DNA of 17,129 nt from UBA493 sp035655435 (lineage in GTDB: Archaea > Iainarchaeota > Iainarchaeia > Iainarchaeales > Iainarchaeaceae). Under the pieces are notes generated by a model. That model was not told the origin of the DNA and did not search any database. It saw only the letters and a list, made by a program, of their open reading frames with translations. Where the stretch lies: contig DASRUN010000065.1 in assembly GCA_035655435.1 (NCBI GenBank), positions 1-17,129 on the forward strand, in the 5' to 3' direction. The position numbers and the translations under genes are program-made. Shown here in pieces: positions 1-6,816 of this stretch (positions are counted from its first letter, which is position 1; every line of letters starts with the position of its first letter).

Positions 1-7
1 CGGGGTC

Positions 8-26
8 ATAGGGGCGGAGCCCCTAT
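8..26. repeat. GC-rich hairpin
   Basis: An 8-base inverted repeat (ATAGGGGC / GCCCCTAT) with a GGA triloop stands in AT-rich sequence at the window edge. Only a few T follow it on the + strand. It could end a transcript arriving from outside the window, or be a dispersed palindromic repeat; with the left side missing I cannot tell. I see no gene that I trust in 1-237. Confidence 0.4.
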
Positions 27-99
27 TTCATTAATCGCACTTCTAATATTTTCGATTGTAAAGTTTATCATGCGCGAAGACGCAAAACAAAAACGCTGA

Positions 100-128
100 T
101 TAACAATTAATGCTGTCAGTTTGAACCA
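100..128 (+). repeat. Direct repeat, left copy
   Basis: This 29-base segment matches 1604-1632 in the same orientation at 24 of 29 positions, and four of the five differences are transitions. The best conserved part is GTCAGTTYGAACCA. The two copies flank the accessory-looking genes at 238-1527. The core resembles a tRNA T-arm because of its TTCGAA centre, but the flanks do not form a T stem, so I do not call it a tRNA fragment. Confidence 0.45.
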
Positions 129-237
129 AAACAAAGTGATAATGTAAATAAAAACGCCGTTCCGTTTTTTGAAATCCGGGCAGGGGCAATTCAAGCAAAA
201 AGAATATGTTTTTATTTCAGAGATTCCAAATAATGGC

Positions 238-492
238 ATGAACTCGGGTTTAGTTGTGTTTGTTTGTTTTTCATTGTTACTGCTCGCGGGCTGCCTGGAA
301 ATCCCTTATGGCGATGAAGTCCGGGACAAAACCAATTTGGCGGCGGCAAGCTCTTTGTGTCAACAAAAAGCCATGATAGGCGGCACAGCTCCGCAGAACG
401 CCTGCAACACACTAACAGTGGAAGTTGAAGCGCAAACATACAAGTGCGAGTATGATTTAACAAACGGGAATTGTTTTGCAAAAAAGGCTTGA
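238..492 (+). CDS. Small secreted lipoprotein, function unknown
   Basis: The 84-residue product starts with a short hydrophobic signal segment (residues 5-18) ending in a lipobox, LLAGC, with the acceptor Cys at residue 19. The mature part is small, polar and carries four more Cys, which could form disulfides outside the membrane. I chose ATG 238 rather than the in-frame start at 169 because it puts the signal peptide at the N-terminus and a TATA-like TTTTTATTT lies about 26 bases upstream, fitting a leaderless transcript. The next gene begins 4 bases after the stop, so the two are probably cotranscribed. I do not recognise the family. Confidence 0.6.
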   Translation: MNSGLVVFVCFSLLLLAGCLEIPYGDEVRDKTNLAAASSLCQQKAMIGGTAPQNACNTLTVEVEAQTYKCEYDLTNGNCFAKKA

Positions 493-496
493 TTTT

Positions 497-964
497 ATGT
501 TTTCGGGGTACAGGGAAATACTTTCTGTTTCATGGAAAGGCACGGCAAAACTCTCTGGAACATGGGGTGTAATTGTTGGCGCATTCTCGCTGATCATGAA
601 CGCGGTTCCCTCGCTTACAATTCCACTTCTCGCAGTGCTTATCCCCCTCTCCCTTGCTATGCCCGCGGTTATTGCCTTCTTCATGACAAAGAGCTATGCA
701 AAGCGGACAAGGCTCGAAACAAAGATGGCTGCAAAACACGGGGCAGTTACGGGTGTTGTCTATGCAGTTGTAATGATTTTGATTGCACTTTTTTTCATCA
801 TCATTAACTATTCAATGGCTGCTCTGGTTTGGGGCTCGCTTGAGGTTCTTGGTGAGGGAATACTAGTGGTTGTAGTAACCATAATTATCGGTCTTCCGCT
901 ATTAGGGGTTCTGAGCATAATAAGCGGAGCAATAGGCGGAGTAGCCGTGAACAAAATTAATTAG
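497..964 (+). CDS. Multispan membrane protein, function unknown
   Basis: The product is 155 residues. It has a short cytoplasmic-looking N-terminus followed by hydrophobic stretches at about residues 22-62 (probably two spans), 83-104 and 117-148 (one or two spans), with a basic loop (KSYAKRTRLETK) between them. That suggests four or five membrane helices. I chose ATG 497 over an earlier in-frame TTG at 476, which would overlap the lipoprotein gene. It lies 4 bases downstream of the lipoprotein gene on the same strand, so the two may act together at the membrane. The family is not recognised. Confidence 0.6.
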   Translation: MFSGYREILSVSWKGTAKLSGTWGVIVGAFSLIMNAVPSLTIPLLAVLIPLSLAMPAVIAFFMTKSYAKRTRLETKMAAKHGAVTGVVYAVVMILIALFFIIINYSMAALVWGSLEVLGEGILVVVVTIIIGLPLLGVLSIISGAIGGVAVNKIN

Positions 965-971
965 GGAATTT

Positions 972-1135
972 TTACTCAACCTTTATTGCATTCACAAATT
1001 CATTATCAGTTATTTCGCCTTTTGAAAATTTTAGAACCGTATCGGTGTTTACTGAATAAATTTCCGCCAGATTTGCTGTTTTTTTACATCATTTTTCAAT
1101 CCAAGCATGGTTGCAATATCTTGCGGGATTGCCAT
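972..1135 (-). pseudogene. Short CDS needing a -1 frameshift at an A7 run
   Basis: An ATG at 1135 opens a frame that reads MAIPQDIATMLGLKNDVKK and then stops at 1049-1051. Just before, the minus strand has A7 (1079-1085), phased A AAA AAA, a classical slippery heptamer. A -1 step there continues as TANLAEIYSVNTDTVLKFSK and runs to a TAA at 972-974, giving 54 residues with an ordinary soluble-protein composition in both halves. This is either programmed slippage, a real one-base deletion that kills the gene, or a homopolymer sequencing error. The start overlaps the 3' end of the gene at 1096-1527, so the two look translationally coupled. No family recognised. Confidence 0.45.
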
Positions 1136-1527
1136 TCTTCATTCACATTCTGCCACGTAAAGCTGTCAGATAACACTCTGTGAAGTATTTGCCTTTTTGT
1201 TAACTCAAGATAATCTAACGGTAAATCATATTCGTGTTTTAGCCCAAGCCTCTTGAGTTCCCGCCACGCCGTTCTATTGTCATCATCATCTTTGGGATTA
1301 ACCCATAAAGGTGTAATTTTTACTTTTCCATTAGCAAAACCAATTTTTAGACGCTCAACTCTTCCACTCCAGGTGATTTTATCTGAAATTTGACTATTGC
1401 TACTTGTTGCACCACTTATCCAAGTAACATCTCTACCTTTGCTCTTTTCGAGACTAAATTCTTTGCCTAATATTGTGCCTCGGAATTTTTCTTCGGGGTT
1501 TAATGTAGAGGTTATAATAAAGCACAT
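1096..1527 (-). CDS. Hypothetical protein
   Basis: The start chosen gives 143 residues. The N-terminal half looks beta-rich (FRGTILGKEFSLEK, RVERLKIGFANGKVKITPLW), followed by an acidic KDDDDNR turn and a charged helical part (AWRELKRLGLKHEYDLPLDY). I do not recognise a family. The frame is open to an ATG at 1605, and other ATGs lie at 1533 and 1527. A TATA-like TTTAAACTTA at 1546-1555 sits about 24 bases from 1527, which fits the leaderless pattern of neighbouring genes, so I prefer 1527. Starting at 1605 would add 26 residues and put the start inside the 29-base repeat. Confidence 0.5.
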   Translation of the reverse strand: MCFIITSTLNPEEKFRGTILGKEFSLEKSKGRDVTWISGATSSNSQISDKITWSGRVERLKIGFANGKVKITPLWVNPKDDDDNRTAWRELKRLGLKHEYDLPLDYLELTKRQILHRVLSDSFTWQNVNEEWQSRKILQPCLD

Positions 1528-1603
1528 AGTCATTTTGTGCACAATTAAGTTTAAACAGATTATGGAATACAGAATTTGGTTAAGTGGGGTTTGTAATACT
1601 GAC

Positions 1604-1632
1604 ATAACGATTGATGCCGTCAGTTCGAACCA
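1604..1632 (+). repeat. Direct repeat, right copy
   Basis: Second copy of the repeat at 100-128. Read on the minus strand, both copies would encode WF(E/K)LTA(S/L)IV, and two of the four transitions between them would be silent. That could mean a once-coding repeat, but neither copy lies in an ORF I trust. Confidence 0.45.
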
Positions 1633-1680
1633 GTCTCAGCACGTTTTTCACAGCTCAGAAAACTCTAATCATCATTCGGC
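1632..1680 (-). ncRNA. Weak candidate box C/D sRNA
   Basis: On the minus strand a perfect C box (ATGATGA, 1675-1669) is followed after 10 bases by CTGA (1658-1655) and after 15 more by a second CTGA (1639-1636). The C' box would have to be the poor match GCTGTGA, directly after D', leaving a guide of only 8 bases, and the terminal stem is weak. It is far less convincing than the RNA at 3932-4007 and may be chance. Confidence 0.3.
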
Positions 1681-1740
1681 TTTGAGATTGTGGTTCTTTG
1701 GATTTTTTAATGTTTTGTCGATCTCCGATACTTTATCGTT

Positions 1741-2736
1741 TCAATTGTTTTCGGCCAGTTTTTGCAGTGTTTTGATGAGTATTGTTGCATAAGAACCTTT
1801 TTTGAGTTCGAATTCTAGCGTGCAAATATTTCCTTTTAATTTTGTTTTTGCGTTTTTTGTTTTGAAAAATGTGCTTCTTTCAAGGGCTTTTCCGTAAGGG
1901 TAAATTTTTTCAATAAATAGTTTTCTTTTGATTCCTTTTAATTTGAATAGTATTGGAAATTCTTCGGAGTTTATTGTAATGTTTTTCTGTACTCGGCTTT
2001 TCTGTTTGAGTATTTGTTCTTTGAGTTTGCGGTTGAATTCAAATGCTTGCATTGCCCGTATTCCTTGTCTTACTGTTTTTTTATCTAATAATAAAATTGC
2101 TTCTTGATAATCGGCATTTTCGGCCAAGAAAAGGAATATTTTTTTCTTCGGTTCGGGTATTTCCTCTTTGGATAAATTTTCCCATTTTTCCCAGTTTTTG
2201 AGTATTGTCTTTTTTATTCTTTTTGATTCTTCGGATTCTTTTTCGGAGTAATCCGTGAGCGCGCTTTTTGTTGCTTTTTCCCATTCCTTGTTTTTGAGGT
2301 GTTCTCCAAGCTGTATTGTTTTTGCGGAAAACCTTTGTTCATCAAAGTAGTTGGGGTAAATAATTTTTCCTGTTTTTTCTTTGAGAAATTTTTCTTCTAT
2401 TTCGTTTGTTTTTCCAAAAAGTATTTTGAATTTGTTTGCGGTGTGCATTCCGAAGAAGATTTTTTTTGCGCTGTTTCCAATGAATTTGAGCTGCATTTCA
2501 GAATTTGTAGTTTTGAGTTGTGTTTCCGAGCAAATACATTGTTTTGTTGTTGCCTGCGCATCTTTTAATCCGGATGAATAAATTTTTGTATTGTTTTCCG
2601 TTTCAAGGATTTTGAGTGCTTTATCTGTTCCAAGTCCTTTTTGCTCTAAAATATAATAGTAGTATTTTCCTTCCCATAATTGGGGTTGGAGTATTTCTTC
2701 CACAAAAAAGGTTTCGGGTGTTTTTTTGAATTCCAT
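1741..2736 (-). CDS. truD: tRNA pseudouridine(13) synthase, TruD family
   Basis: Isomerises uridine to pseudouridine in tRNA, at position 13 in characterised TruD/Pus7 enzymes. The 331-residue protein carries the family landmarks in order: an N-terminal PETFFVEE segment, the catalytic motif GLKDAQATTKQ (Asp59 is the expected nucleophile), NYFDEQRF near residue 130, a variable helical insertion with YQEAILLL, FEFNRKL, and the C-terminal GSYATILIKTL motif. It is shorter than many archaeal homologues, mainly in the insertion. Its ATG begins one base after the stop of the MFS gene, so the two form an operon. Whether position 13 is the target in this organism is inferred from the family. Confidence 0.9.
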   Translation of the reverse strand: MEFKKTPETFFVEEILQPQLWEGKYYYYILEQKGLGTDKALKILETENNTKIYSSGLKDAQATTKQCICSETQLKTTNSEMQLKFIGNSAKKIFFGMHTANKFKILFGKTNEIEEKFLKEKTGKIIYPNYFDEQRFSAKTIQLGEHLKNKEWEKATKSALTDYSEKESEESKRIKKTILKNWEKWENLSKEEIPEPKKKIFLFLAENADYQEAILLLDKKTVRQGIRAMQAFEFNRKLKEQILKQKSRVQKNITINSEEFPILFKLKGIKRKLFIEKIYPYGKALERSTFFKTKNAKTKLKGNICTLEFELKKGSYATILIKTLQKLAENN

Positions 2737-2737
2737 T

Positions 2738-3907
2738 TTAGAATCCTTTTTTTACCATTTCAAACATCATGAAAACAAATGCGTATCCAAGGAGTAGAAT
2801 AAAAATTCCTACAAAAGAGTATATTTGGTTTATTCCAAAGAGGAATCCCGCAAAAATTGGACCTATGAGTTGTCCAAGGGATTGAAATGAACTGTTCATA
2901 CCCAATAATACGCCTCTTTTTGCCTGCGCTCTTTTTGTAATCATTGACATTATTGAGGGCATTGCCATTGAGTTTCCGAAAATCATTATTGCAAGTGCTA
3001 CTCCGAGGAAAATAATGTCTGGTGCAAAGAAAATTCCGAGGAAACCTATTGAATTGAAAACAAAACCGACTTTGATAAGGGTTGTTTCTTTGAAGCGCGT
3101 GAGAAGTTTTGCGCTGACCATTTGTCCGAAGAAAATTAATATTCCAATATATGTGAATACCACTCCGACTTCTCCGCTCCCGAAACCAAATTTCTCAAGC
3201 GTGAACAATGCGAATGTTGCTTCCAATCCCCCAAAAAGGAATGTCATCATGAATGTTCCGAAAAACAATAACAGTGTCCTGCTTTTGATGTGTGCCAAAA
3301 AATCCATTTCTTTGTGCGCAAGATCTTTATTTTCTTCCTGTTCTTTCGGTTCTTTAATGAAGAGCAGAATGCCGATTGTGTTTGCGAATGAGAATAATGC
3401 CGCGGAAAGAAATGCGAGCTGGATTGAAATGTGCGAGGCTATTCCTCCGTATGCCGGTCCGAGAATAAATCCTAAGCTGAATGCCATTGACATCATTGCC
3501 ATTCCGACTCCTCTTGTTTTTTCTGTAGTGTAATCGGATATGAGAGATAATGCCGCAGGGAACATTGCCGCGGCCGAAACTCCTTCAATTGCCCTTGCAA
3601 TGAAAACCATTGTAAGAGAATCTGCAAATGCGAATACAATGTATGCTATTACAAATCCGATTGTTCCTGTTGCGAGCAATTTTTTCCTTCCAACAGAGTC
3701 AGAGAGTTTTCCGAAAACCGGGCTCAGAATAAGGCTCATGAAAGCGAATGTAGCGGTAAGCAATCCTAATTCAAAAGGAGTTGCGCCGAAGTTTATGGAG
3801 TAGAATGGAAGTAATGGAAGTATTATTCCGAACCCGAAGGAGAACATGAATATTGAGAACAAAACAGTAAGGAGATCCCTGTTTTTGAGCATTTCTCGCA
3901 TTGACAT
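2738..3907 (-). CDS. MFS transporter, drug:H+ antiporter-like
   Basis: A 389-residue protein with about 12 hydrophobic segments, the usual size for the major facilitator superfamily. The loop after helix 2 has motif A (GKLSDSVGRKK, residues 66-76), and the fifth helix has the antiporter motif C as GPAYGG. These fit a TetA/multidrug-type exporter driven by protons; the substrate cannot be told from sequence. An in-frame ATG at 3901 is an alternative start and has a TATA-like CTTTACA at a better distance. The gene is followed at one base by truD and preceded by the C/D sRNA. Pairing with truD is probably just operon packing. Confidence 0.85.
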   Translation of the reverse strand: MSMREMLKNRDLLTVLFSIFMFSFGFGIILPLLPFYSINFGATPFELGLLTATFAFMSLILSPVFGKLSDSVGRKKLLATGTIGFVIAYIVFAFADSLTMVFIARAIEGVSAAAMFPAALSLISDYTTEKTRGVGMAMMSMAFSLGFILGPAYGGIASHISIQLAFLSAALFSFANTIGILLFIKEPKEQEENKDLAHKEMDFLAHIKSRTLLLFFGTFMMTFLFGGLEATFALFTLEKFGFGSGEVGVVFTYIGILIFFGQMVSAKLLTRFKETTLIKVGFVFNSIGFLGIFFAPDIIFLGVALAIMIFGNSMAMPSIMSMITKRAQAKRGVLLGMNSSFQSLGQLIGPIFAGFLFGINQIYSFVGIFILLLGYAFVFMMFEMVKKGF

Positions 3908-3931
3908 GTGAATCAGTTTGTTTGTGTAAAG

Positions 3932-4007
3932 ATCAAGTGGCTCAGTGTTGAGTTAAATCCTCATCCCTTTCGGTCAGATGGTGTTAACCTCATCATTGCC
4001 TACTGAT
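3932..4007 (-). ncRNA. Box C/D guide sRNA (2'-O-methylation guide)
   Basis: On the minus strand the order is: stem strand ATCAGTAGGC, C box ATGATGA (3996-3990, perfect), 12-base guide GGTTAACACCAT, D' box CTGA (3977-3974), 6-base spacer CCGAAA, C' box GGGATGA (3967-3961, one mismatch), 15-base guide GGATTTAACTCAACA, D box CTGA (3945-3942), and stem strand GCCACTTGAT. The two ends pair over 9 base pairs with one bulge on each strand, as expected for the terminal kink-turn stem. Such RNAs assemble with L7Ae, Nop5 and fibrillarin and direct methylation of the target base paired five bases upstream of D or D'. The D guide is complementary to TGTTGAGTTAAATCC, close to the conserved GTTAAGTCC stretch of 16S rRNA. 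Transcription may start from an A/T-rich element near 4020-4034, at the abiEii 3' end. Confidence 0.8.
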
Positions 4008-4024
4008 AATATAGGTGTTGCTTT

Positions 4025-5137
4025 TTATCTTTTCTGGTATCTTTTGAGAAAATTTGATGCGGCTTCCTTTATGTCCTTGTCTCTATCTCCTTGAAGTTCA
4101 TAAAACACTCCGATCAAACCCAAAATCATCCAGGAGTAATCTTTTTTTTTCAAAATTTCAGAAAGCACTGAAATTGCATTTAGCACTTCCGACTTTTTCT
4201 TTGAATCGAGTTTTTTCTCAAGCAGTCTTGCCGCGCGAAACAATAAGACTTGTGTGCTAGGAGACCTATTCATGTTATCAAGATGCTCCCCATCAAGGTC
4301 TTTAGAGAATAAGTACAATTCATACACTTCAAAGAATTTTTCCTCCAAATCCTTTACAACACGCTCAAATTCTGGTAATTCTGAGGTCATTCTGCCTAGA
4401 GAATCTTTCCAATACTTTTTGGCATCATTAAGCCTTGATTCCTCAAACATCAACTCAGGCTCGAATTTCAAATTATTTCTTGCACATTTTTTCTCAACAA
4501 CATTGATTATTTTTTGAGGTTCCATTAAAACAATGCGTGAAAAGTTTTTGCTAGTCATCAACATCCAAACATCGTAGTAATCCCTGCTTTTTCCCCTCTG
4601 CAAAATAGCCCTGACTTTTTCCGCAACAACTTCATTAATTCCATAGCAATGAACTTTGAATTCCCCAATATCTTGATAAGTCTTGTCCTTTAGCGGCAAG
4701 TATTCGGAAGCATAAATTACAAATTCTTTTAGAGAAACCTCGAGTTTTATTTCCCCTGCGTGCGCCAAGGGGCCTAAATACTTTATTTTGATTGACATAT
4801 AACCTTGGTTAGCAAGTCTCTCATAAGTTTTTACGCTGAGCTCCGGAGCACCTTCAGTTTTTACTTTTTCAAATGATTTTTCAAGTTCACTCACAAGAAG
4901 TTCTATGGATAATTCTTTATTTTTGTAAAGCGAAAAATCAAGGTCTTCGGATAAACGATAATTTTCGGCGTAAATCTTGCTTATGCACGTGCCACCCTTG
5001 AACACCAAAGTTTCTGCAAGTATCGGATTAGAATAAATTGCTTTGAGCACCCAAGTCAAAGCATAGTCTTTTTCCATGAAAGCAAGGTCTTTTTTTTTCT
5101 TTAAAGCAATTCTTTGTAATTCTTGTTTTGTTATCAT
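4025..5137 (-). CDS. abiEii: AbiEii/AbiGii-type nucleotidyltransferase toxin
   Basis: Toxin half of a type IV toxin-antitoxin system. Family members are nucleotidyltransferase-like enzymes that transfer nucleotides to targets and arrest growth; the substrate differs between members. The protein has 370 residues. The family signature is intact: KGGT (47-50) with Lys54, then RLSEDLDF (61-68) with the metal-binding Asp65 and Asp67, and a later GKSRDYYDVW block. I chose ATG 5137 because it overlaps the antitoxin stop in the usual ATGA arrangement; the frame is open to an ATG at 5185, which would overlap further. The C-terminal third is helical and charged. All core residues appear present, so it is probably active. 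Confidence 0.88.
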   Translation of the reverse strand: MITKQELQRIALKKKKDLAFMEKDYALTWVLKAIYSNPILAETLVFKGGTCISKIYAENYRLSEDLDFSLYKNKELSIELLVSELEKSFEKVKTEGAPELSVKTYERLANQGYMSIKIKYLGPLAHAGEIKLEVSLKEFVIYASEYLPLKDKTYQDIGEFKVHCYGINEVVAEKVRAILQRGKSRDYYDVWMLMTSKNFSRIVLMEPQKIINVVEKKCARNNLKFEPELMFEESRLNDAKKYWKDSLGRMTSELPEFERVVKDLEEKFFEVYELYLFSKDLDGEHLDNMNRSPSTQVLLFRAARLLEKKLDSKKKSEVLNAISVLSEILKKKDYSWMILGLIGVFYELQGDRDKDIKEAASNFLKRYQKR

Positions 5138-5943
5138 GCCAACACCATATGCTTGGAAAAGTTTGTATTGATGATTATATTCCATTTTGCATTATATTTT
5201 CTAATGGATTTTGTTCCTGGGTAAAGCGGAGAATAGCCTTTCGTAATTTTTTTGTGTATTCTTTCAATTGTTTCTTTTGGAATTGAAAGTTCCATTTTTT
5301 CCATGATAAAACCCATTCTCTTGAAAATTGCCCCATTGCCCATTTTTTCAGCATATTCAATTGCCTTATTCCAATCAATCTTTGCATTCATCATTGCTTT
5401 TGCAACTTCATTAATTCCACCGCTATACTCAGGGTGATCCAAAGCATCTACAATAGTTTTTTCGGGATCCGAAACAATCACTTTATGCCCGCGCACATTT
5501 GCCTCTTTGAACCCAAAAAATTTTTTTGGAGATATGGCCACAAACTCATAACGTATTCCAAGAATTTTTTTATTTTTAAGTCTGTTTGGACAGGCAATTG
5601 TAACTGTTACGGGCACTTGTTCTGTCCAACTGTAATAGTTAAGCATTGAAAGATATCCAACATAATATTTTTTTGCCAGTTTTGAGGCAATGTAAAAAGA
5701 ATCTTCAGTCCACTCAGGTTTGCTCCCGGCCGCAAGTTCAAGAATCAAATAAGTCCCTTTATTCAAGCGCTCCAACCACTTTTTCTTGGCCAATGAACTA
5801 ACCAGTTTATTCGCCTTTACTTTAGAACCAATAATCTTTGAAACCTCTGTAACAGTAAAAATGTTTTTGCCTTCGGCTGCCAAATCCGAAAGAATTTTGG
5901 ACTCAATAGAACCCAAACCCATTCTAATAGTTTCGTTACCCAT
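5134..5943 (-). CDS. abiEi: AbiEi-type antitoxin / transcriptional autoregulator
   Basis: Antitoxin partner of AbiEii. In characterised systems AbiEi represses its own operon by binding inverted repeats and neutralises the toxin without binding it tightly. The 269-residue product begins with a winged-helix domain (about residues 10-70: ILSDLAAEGKNIFTVTEVSK, then a wing ending KWLERLNKGTYLI), followed by the AbiEi C-terminal region (YYVGYLSMLNYYSWTEQ, DPEKTIVDALDHPEYSGG). I chose ATG 5943; the frame also opens at 5988, but that would cover promoter sequence, and a further ATG lies at 5922. The stop overlaps the toxin start by 4 bases, so the two are translated together. Confidence 0.85.
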   Translation of the reverse strand: MGNETIRMGLGSIESKILSDLAAEGKNIFTVTEVSKIIGSKVKANKLVSSLAKKKWLERLNKGTYLILELAAGSKPEWTEDSFYIASKLAKKYYVGYLSMLNYYSWTEQVPVTVTIACPNRLKNKKILGIRYEFVAISPKKFFGFKEANVRGHKVIVSDPEKTIVDALDHPEYSGGINEVAKAMMNAKIDWNKAIEYAEKMGNGAIFKRMGFIMEKMELSIPKETIERIHKKITKGYSPLYPGTKSIRKYNAKWNIIINTNFSKHMVLA

Positions 5944-5956
5944 ACTGTCACAAAAA

Positions 5957-6007
5957 GGTATAATTGTTACTATAACTATGCTACACAAACATATTAATAT
6001 AGTTATC
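5957..6007 (-). promoter_or_regulatory. abiE promoter with inverted-repeat operator
   Basis: Perfect 8-base arms ATAACTAT (5972-5979) and ATAGTTAT (5999-6006) face each other across 19 bases. On the minus strand TATA-like stretches lie both between the arms (CTATATTAATAT) and over the proximal arm (GTTATAGTAA, about 29 bases from ATG 5943). AbiEi proteins are known to bind inverted repeats at their own promoter, so this is the likely operator. Occupancy would cover the TATA region. Confidence 0.55.
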
Positions 6008-6155
6008 GTATCAAAAATACCTTAAACCAGCATCTAAAACACTTAAAATATACTTTATTTGTAAATTGCCCATTGCTTGATTTTCTGCTTTTCAACCGTC
6101 TGGGTGTGAAAACATTAAAAAAATTTGTTGAAGCAGAGGAGTGAGGAAAATGGCA

Positions 6156-6674
6156 TTATCTAGAAAATTTATACGCTACAACACCGAGTAGGAAGAACAA
6201 AATTGACAATACAACTGTCACCACAAATGAGATTGCAAGAATTGCAAAAGCACCTAATCCAACCGCTAAAAAACCTTGAAACACTAGAAGGGGATTATTG
6301 CTCAGGCCTTGAGTTAAAGAGTTAAATAAAAATTCCCCAGGATAATTACTTTGCATCAACAATAACAGAATTACAAATATAAAAAACTCAATTGCTAAAC
6401 TTACAATTACATTAACAACACCAAAAATAGTAGCAGAATTTATTATCGGCAATAAAGAAGTGGTTCTTTTTGCAAGCCAAAACCCTAAACAAACTTGGAT
6501 TAAAACCCCTAAGGGCAAAAGAAACAAGCTAACAACATTTAATGAAAAAACACCGTCCAACGATACAGGTCGGATTACTAAACTAATGAGCTTTACTAAC
6601 ACTACGGACACGATAGTCCACATTAAGGCAACAATAACAACCCTAAAATAAAAATCAGATTTTTGGTCGCCCAT
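6156..6674 (-). CDS. Four-span membrane protein, function unknown
   Basis: The product has 172 residues and four strong hydrophobic segments, at about 12-36, 47-68, 75-107 and 135-168. A polar loop (NYPGEFLFNSLTQGLSNNP) lies between the third and fourth. I chose ATG 6674 because a TATA-like TTTAAATATG (6695-6704) sits about 26 bases upstream, fitting a leaderless start; the frame is open to 6767, but that part would run through the 14-base repeats. It diverges from the gene at 6817, and the two promoters share one short region. Not recognised. Confidence 0.6.
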   Translation of the reverse strand: MGDQKSDFYFRVVIVALMWTIVSVVLVKLISLVIRPVSLDGVFSLNVVSLFLLPLGVLIQVCLGFWLAKRTTSLLPIINSATIFGVVNVIVSLAIEFFIFVILLLLMQSNYPGEFLFNSLTQGLSNNPLLVFQGFLAVGLGAFAILAISFVVTVVLSILFFLLGVVAYKFSR

Positions 6675-6723
6675 AATCCAATAATCTCCAATTACATATT
6701 TAAAGTTAGTGAATAGATAGGCT

Positions 6724-6775
6724 TTGCATTTTAAGTCCGAGTTGCACCTAAAGTCGCCAACTTGCACCTAAAGTC
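6724..6775. repeat. Three tandem 14-base boxes between divergent promoters
   Basis: TTGCACCTAAAGTC occurs at 6742-6755 and, perfectly, at 6762-6775. A third copy with three changes, TTGCATTTTAAGTC, lies at 6724-6737. Start-to-start distances are 18 and 20 bases, about two helical turns, so bound proteins would face the same side. The array lies between the TATA-like element of the left gene (6695-6704) and that of the right gene (GATTTAAGA near 6785-6791). This is the layout of an operator controlling a divergent pair. Confidence 0.65.
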
Positions 6776-6816
6776 AAATAATTGGATTTAAGAGGATTTT
6801 TGACCAATTTTTTGAT

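Noticed and set aside
100..128. tRNA 3'-end fragment as an integration site
   Set aside because: The TTCGAA core is there in the right copy, but the flanking bases do not form a T stem and no matching intact tRNA is present in the window.
6..239. 77-codon open frame on the minus strand
   Set aside because: It runs through a hairpin and the 29-base repeat, overlaps the start of the lipoprotein gene, and its composition is not convincing.
1397..1792. 131-codon frame on the + strand
   Set aside because: It is antisense to the 1096-1527 gene and the end of truD; the minus strand reads better and has a TATA-like element.
3015..3533. 172-codon frame on the + strand
   Set aside because: Shadow of the MFS gene, which has clear family motifs on the other strand.
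6106..6144. GTG-started 12-codon frame (VKTLKKFVEAEE) upstream of the four-span protein's 3' end
   Set aside because: It looks like the start of a protein but stops after 12 codons, and the next frame is antisense to the membrane gene. Too short to call; it could be a remnant.
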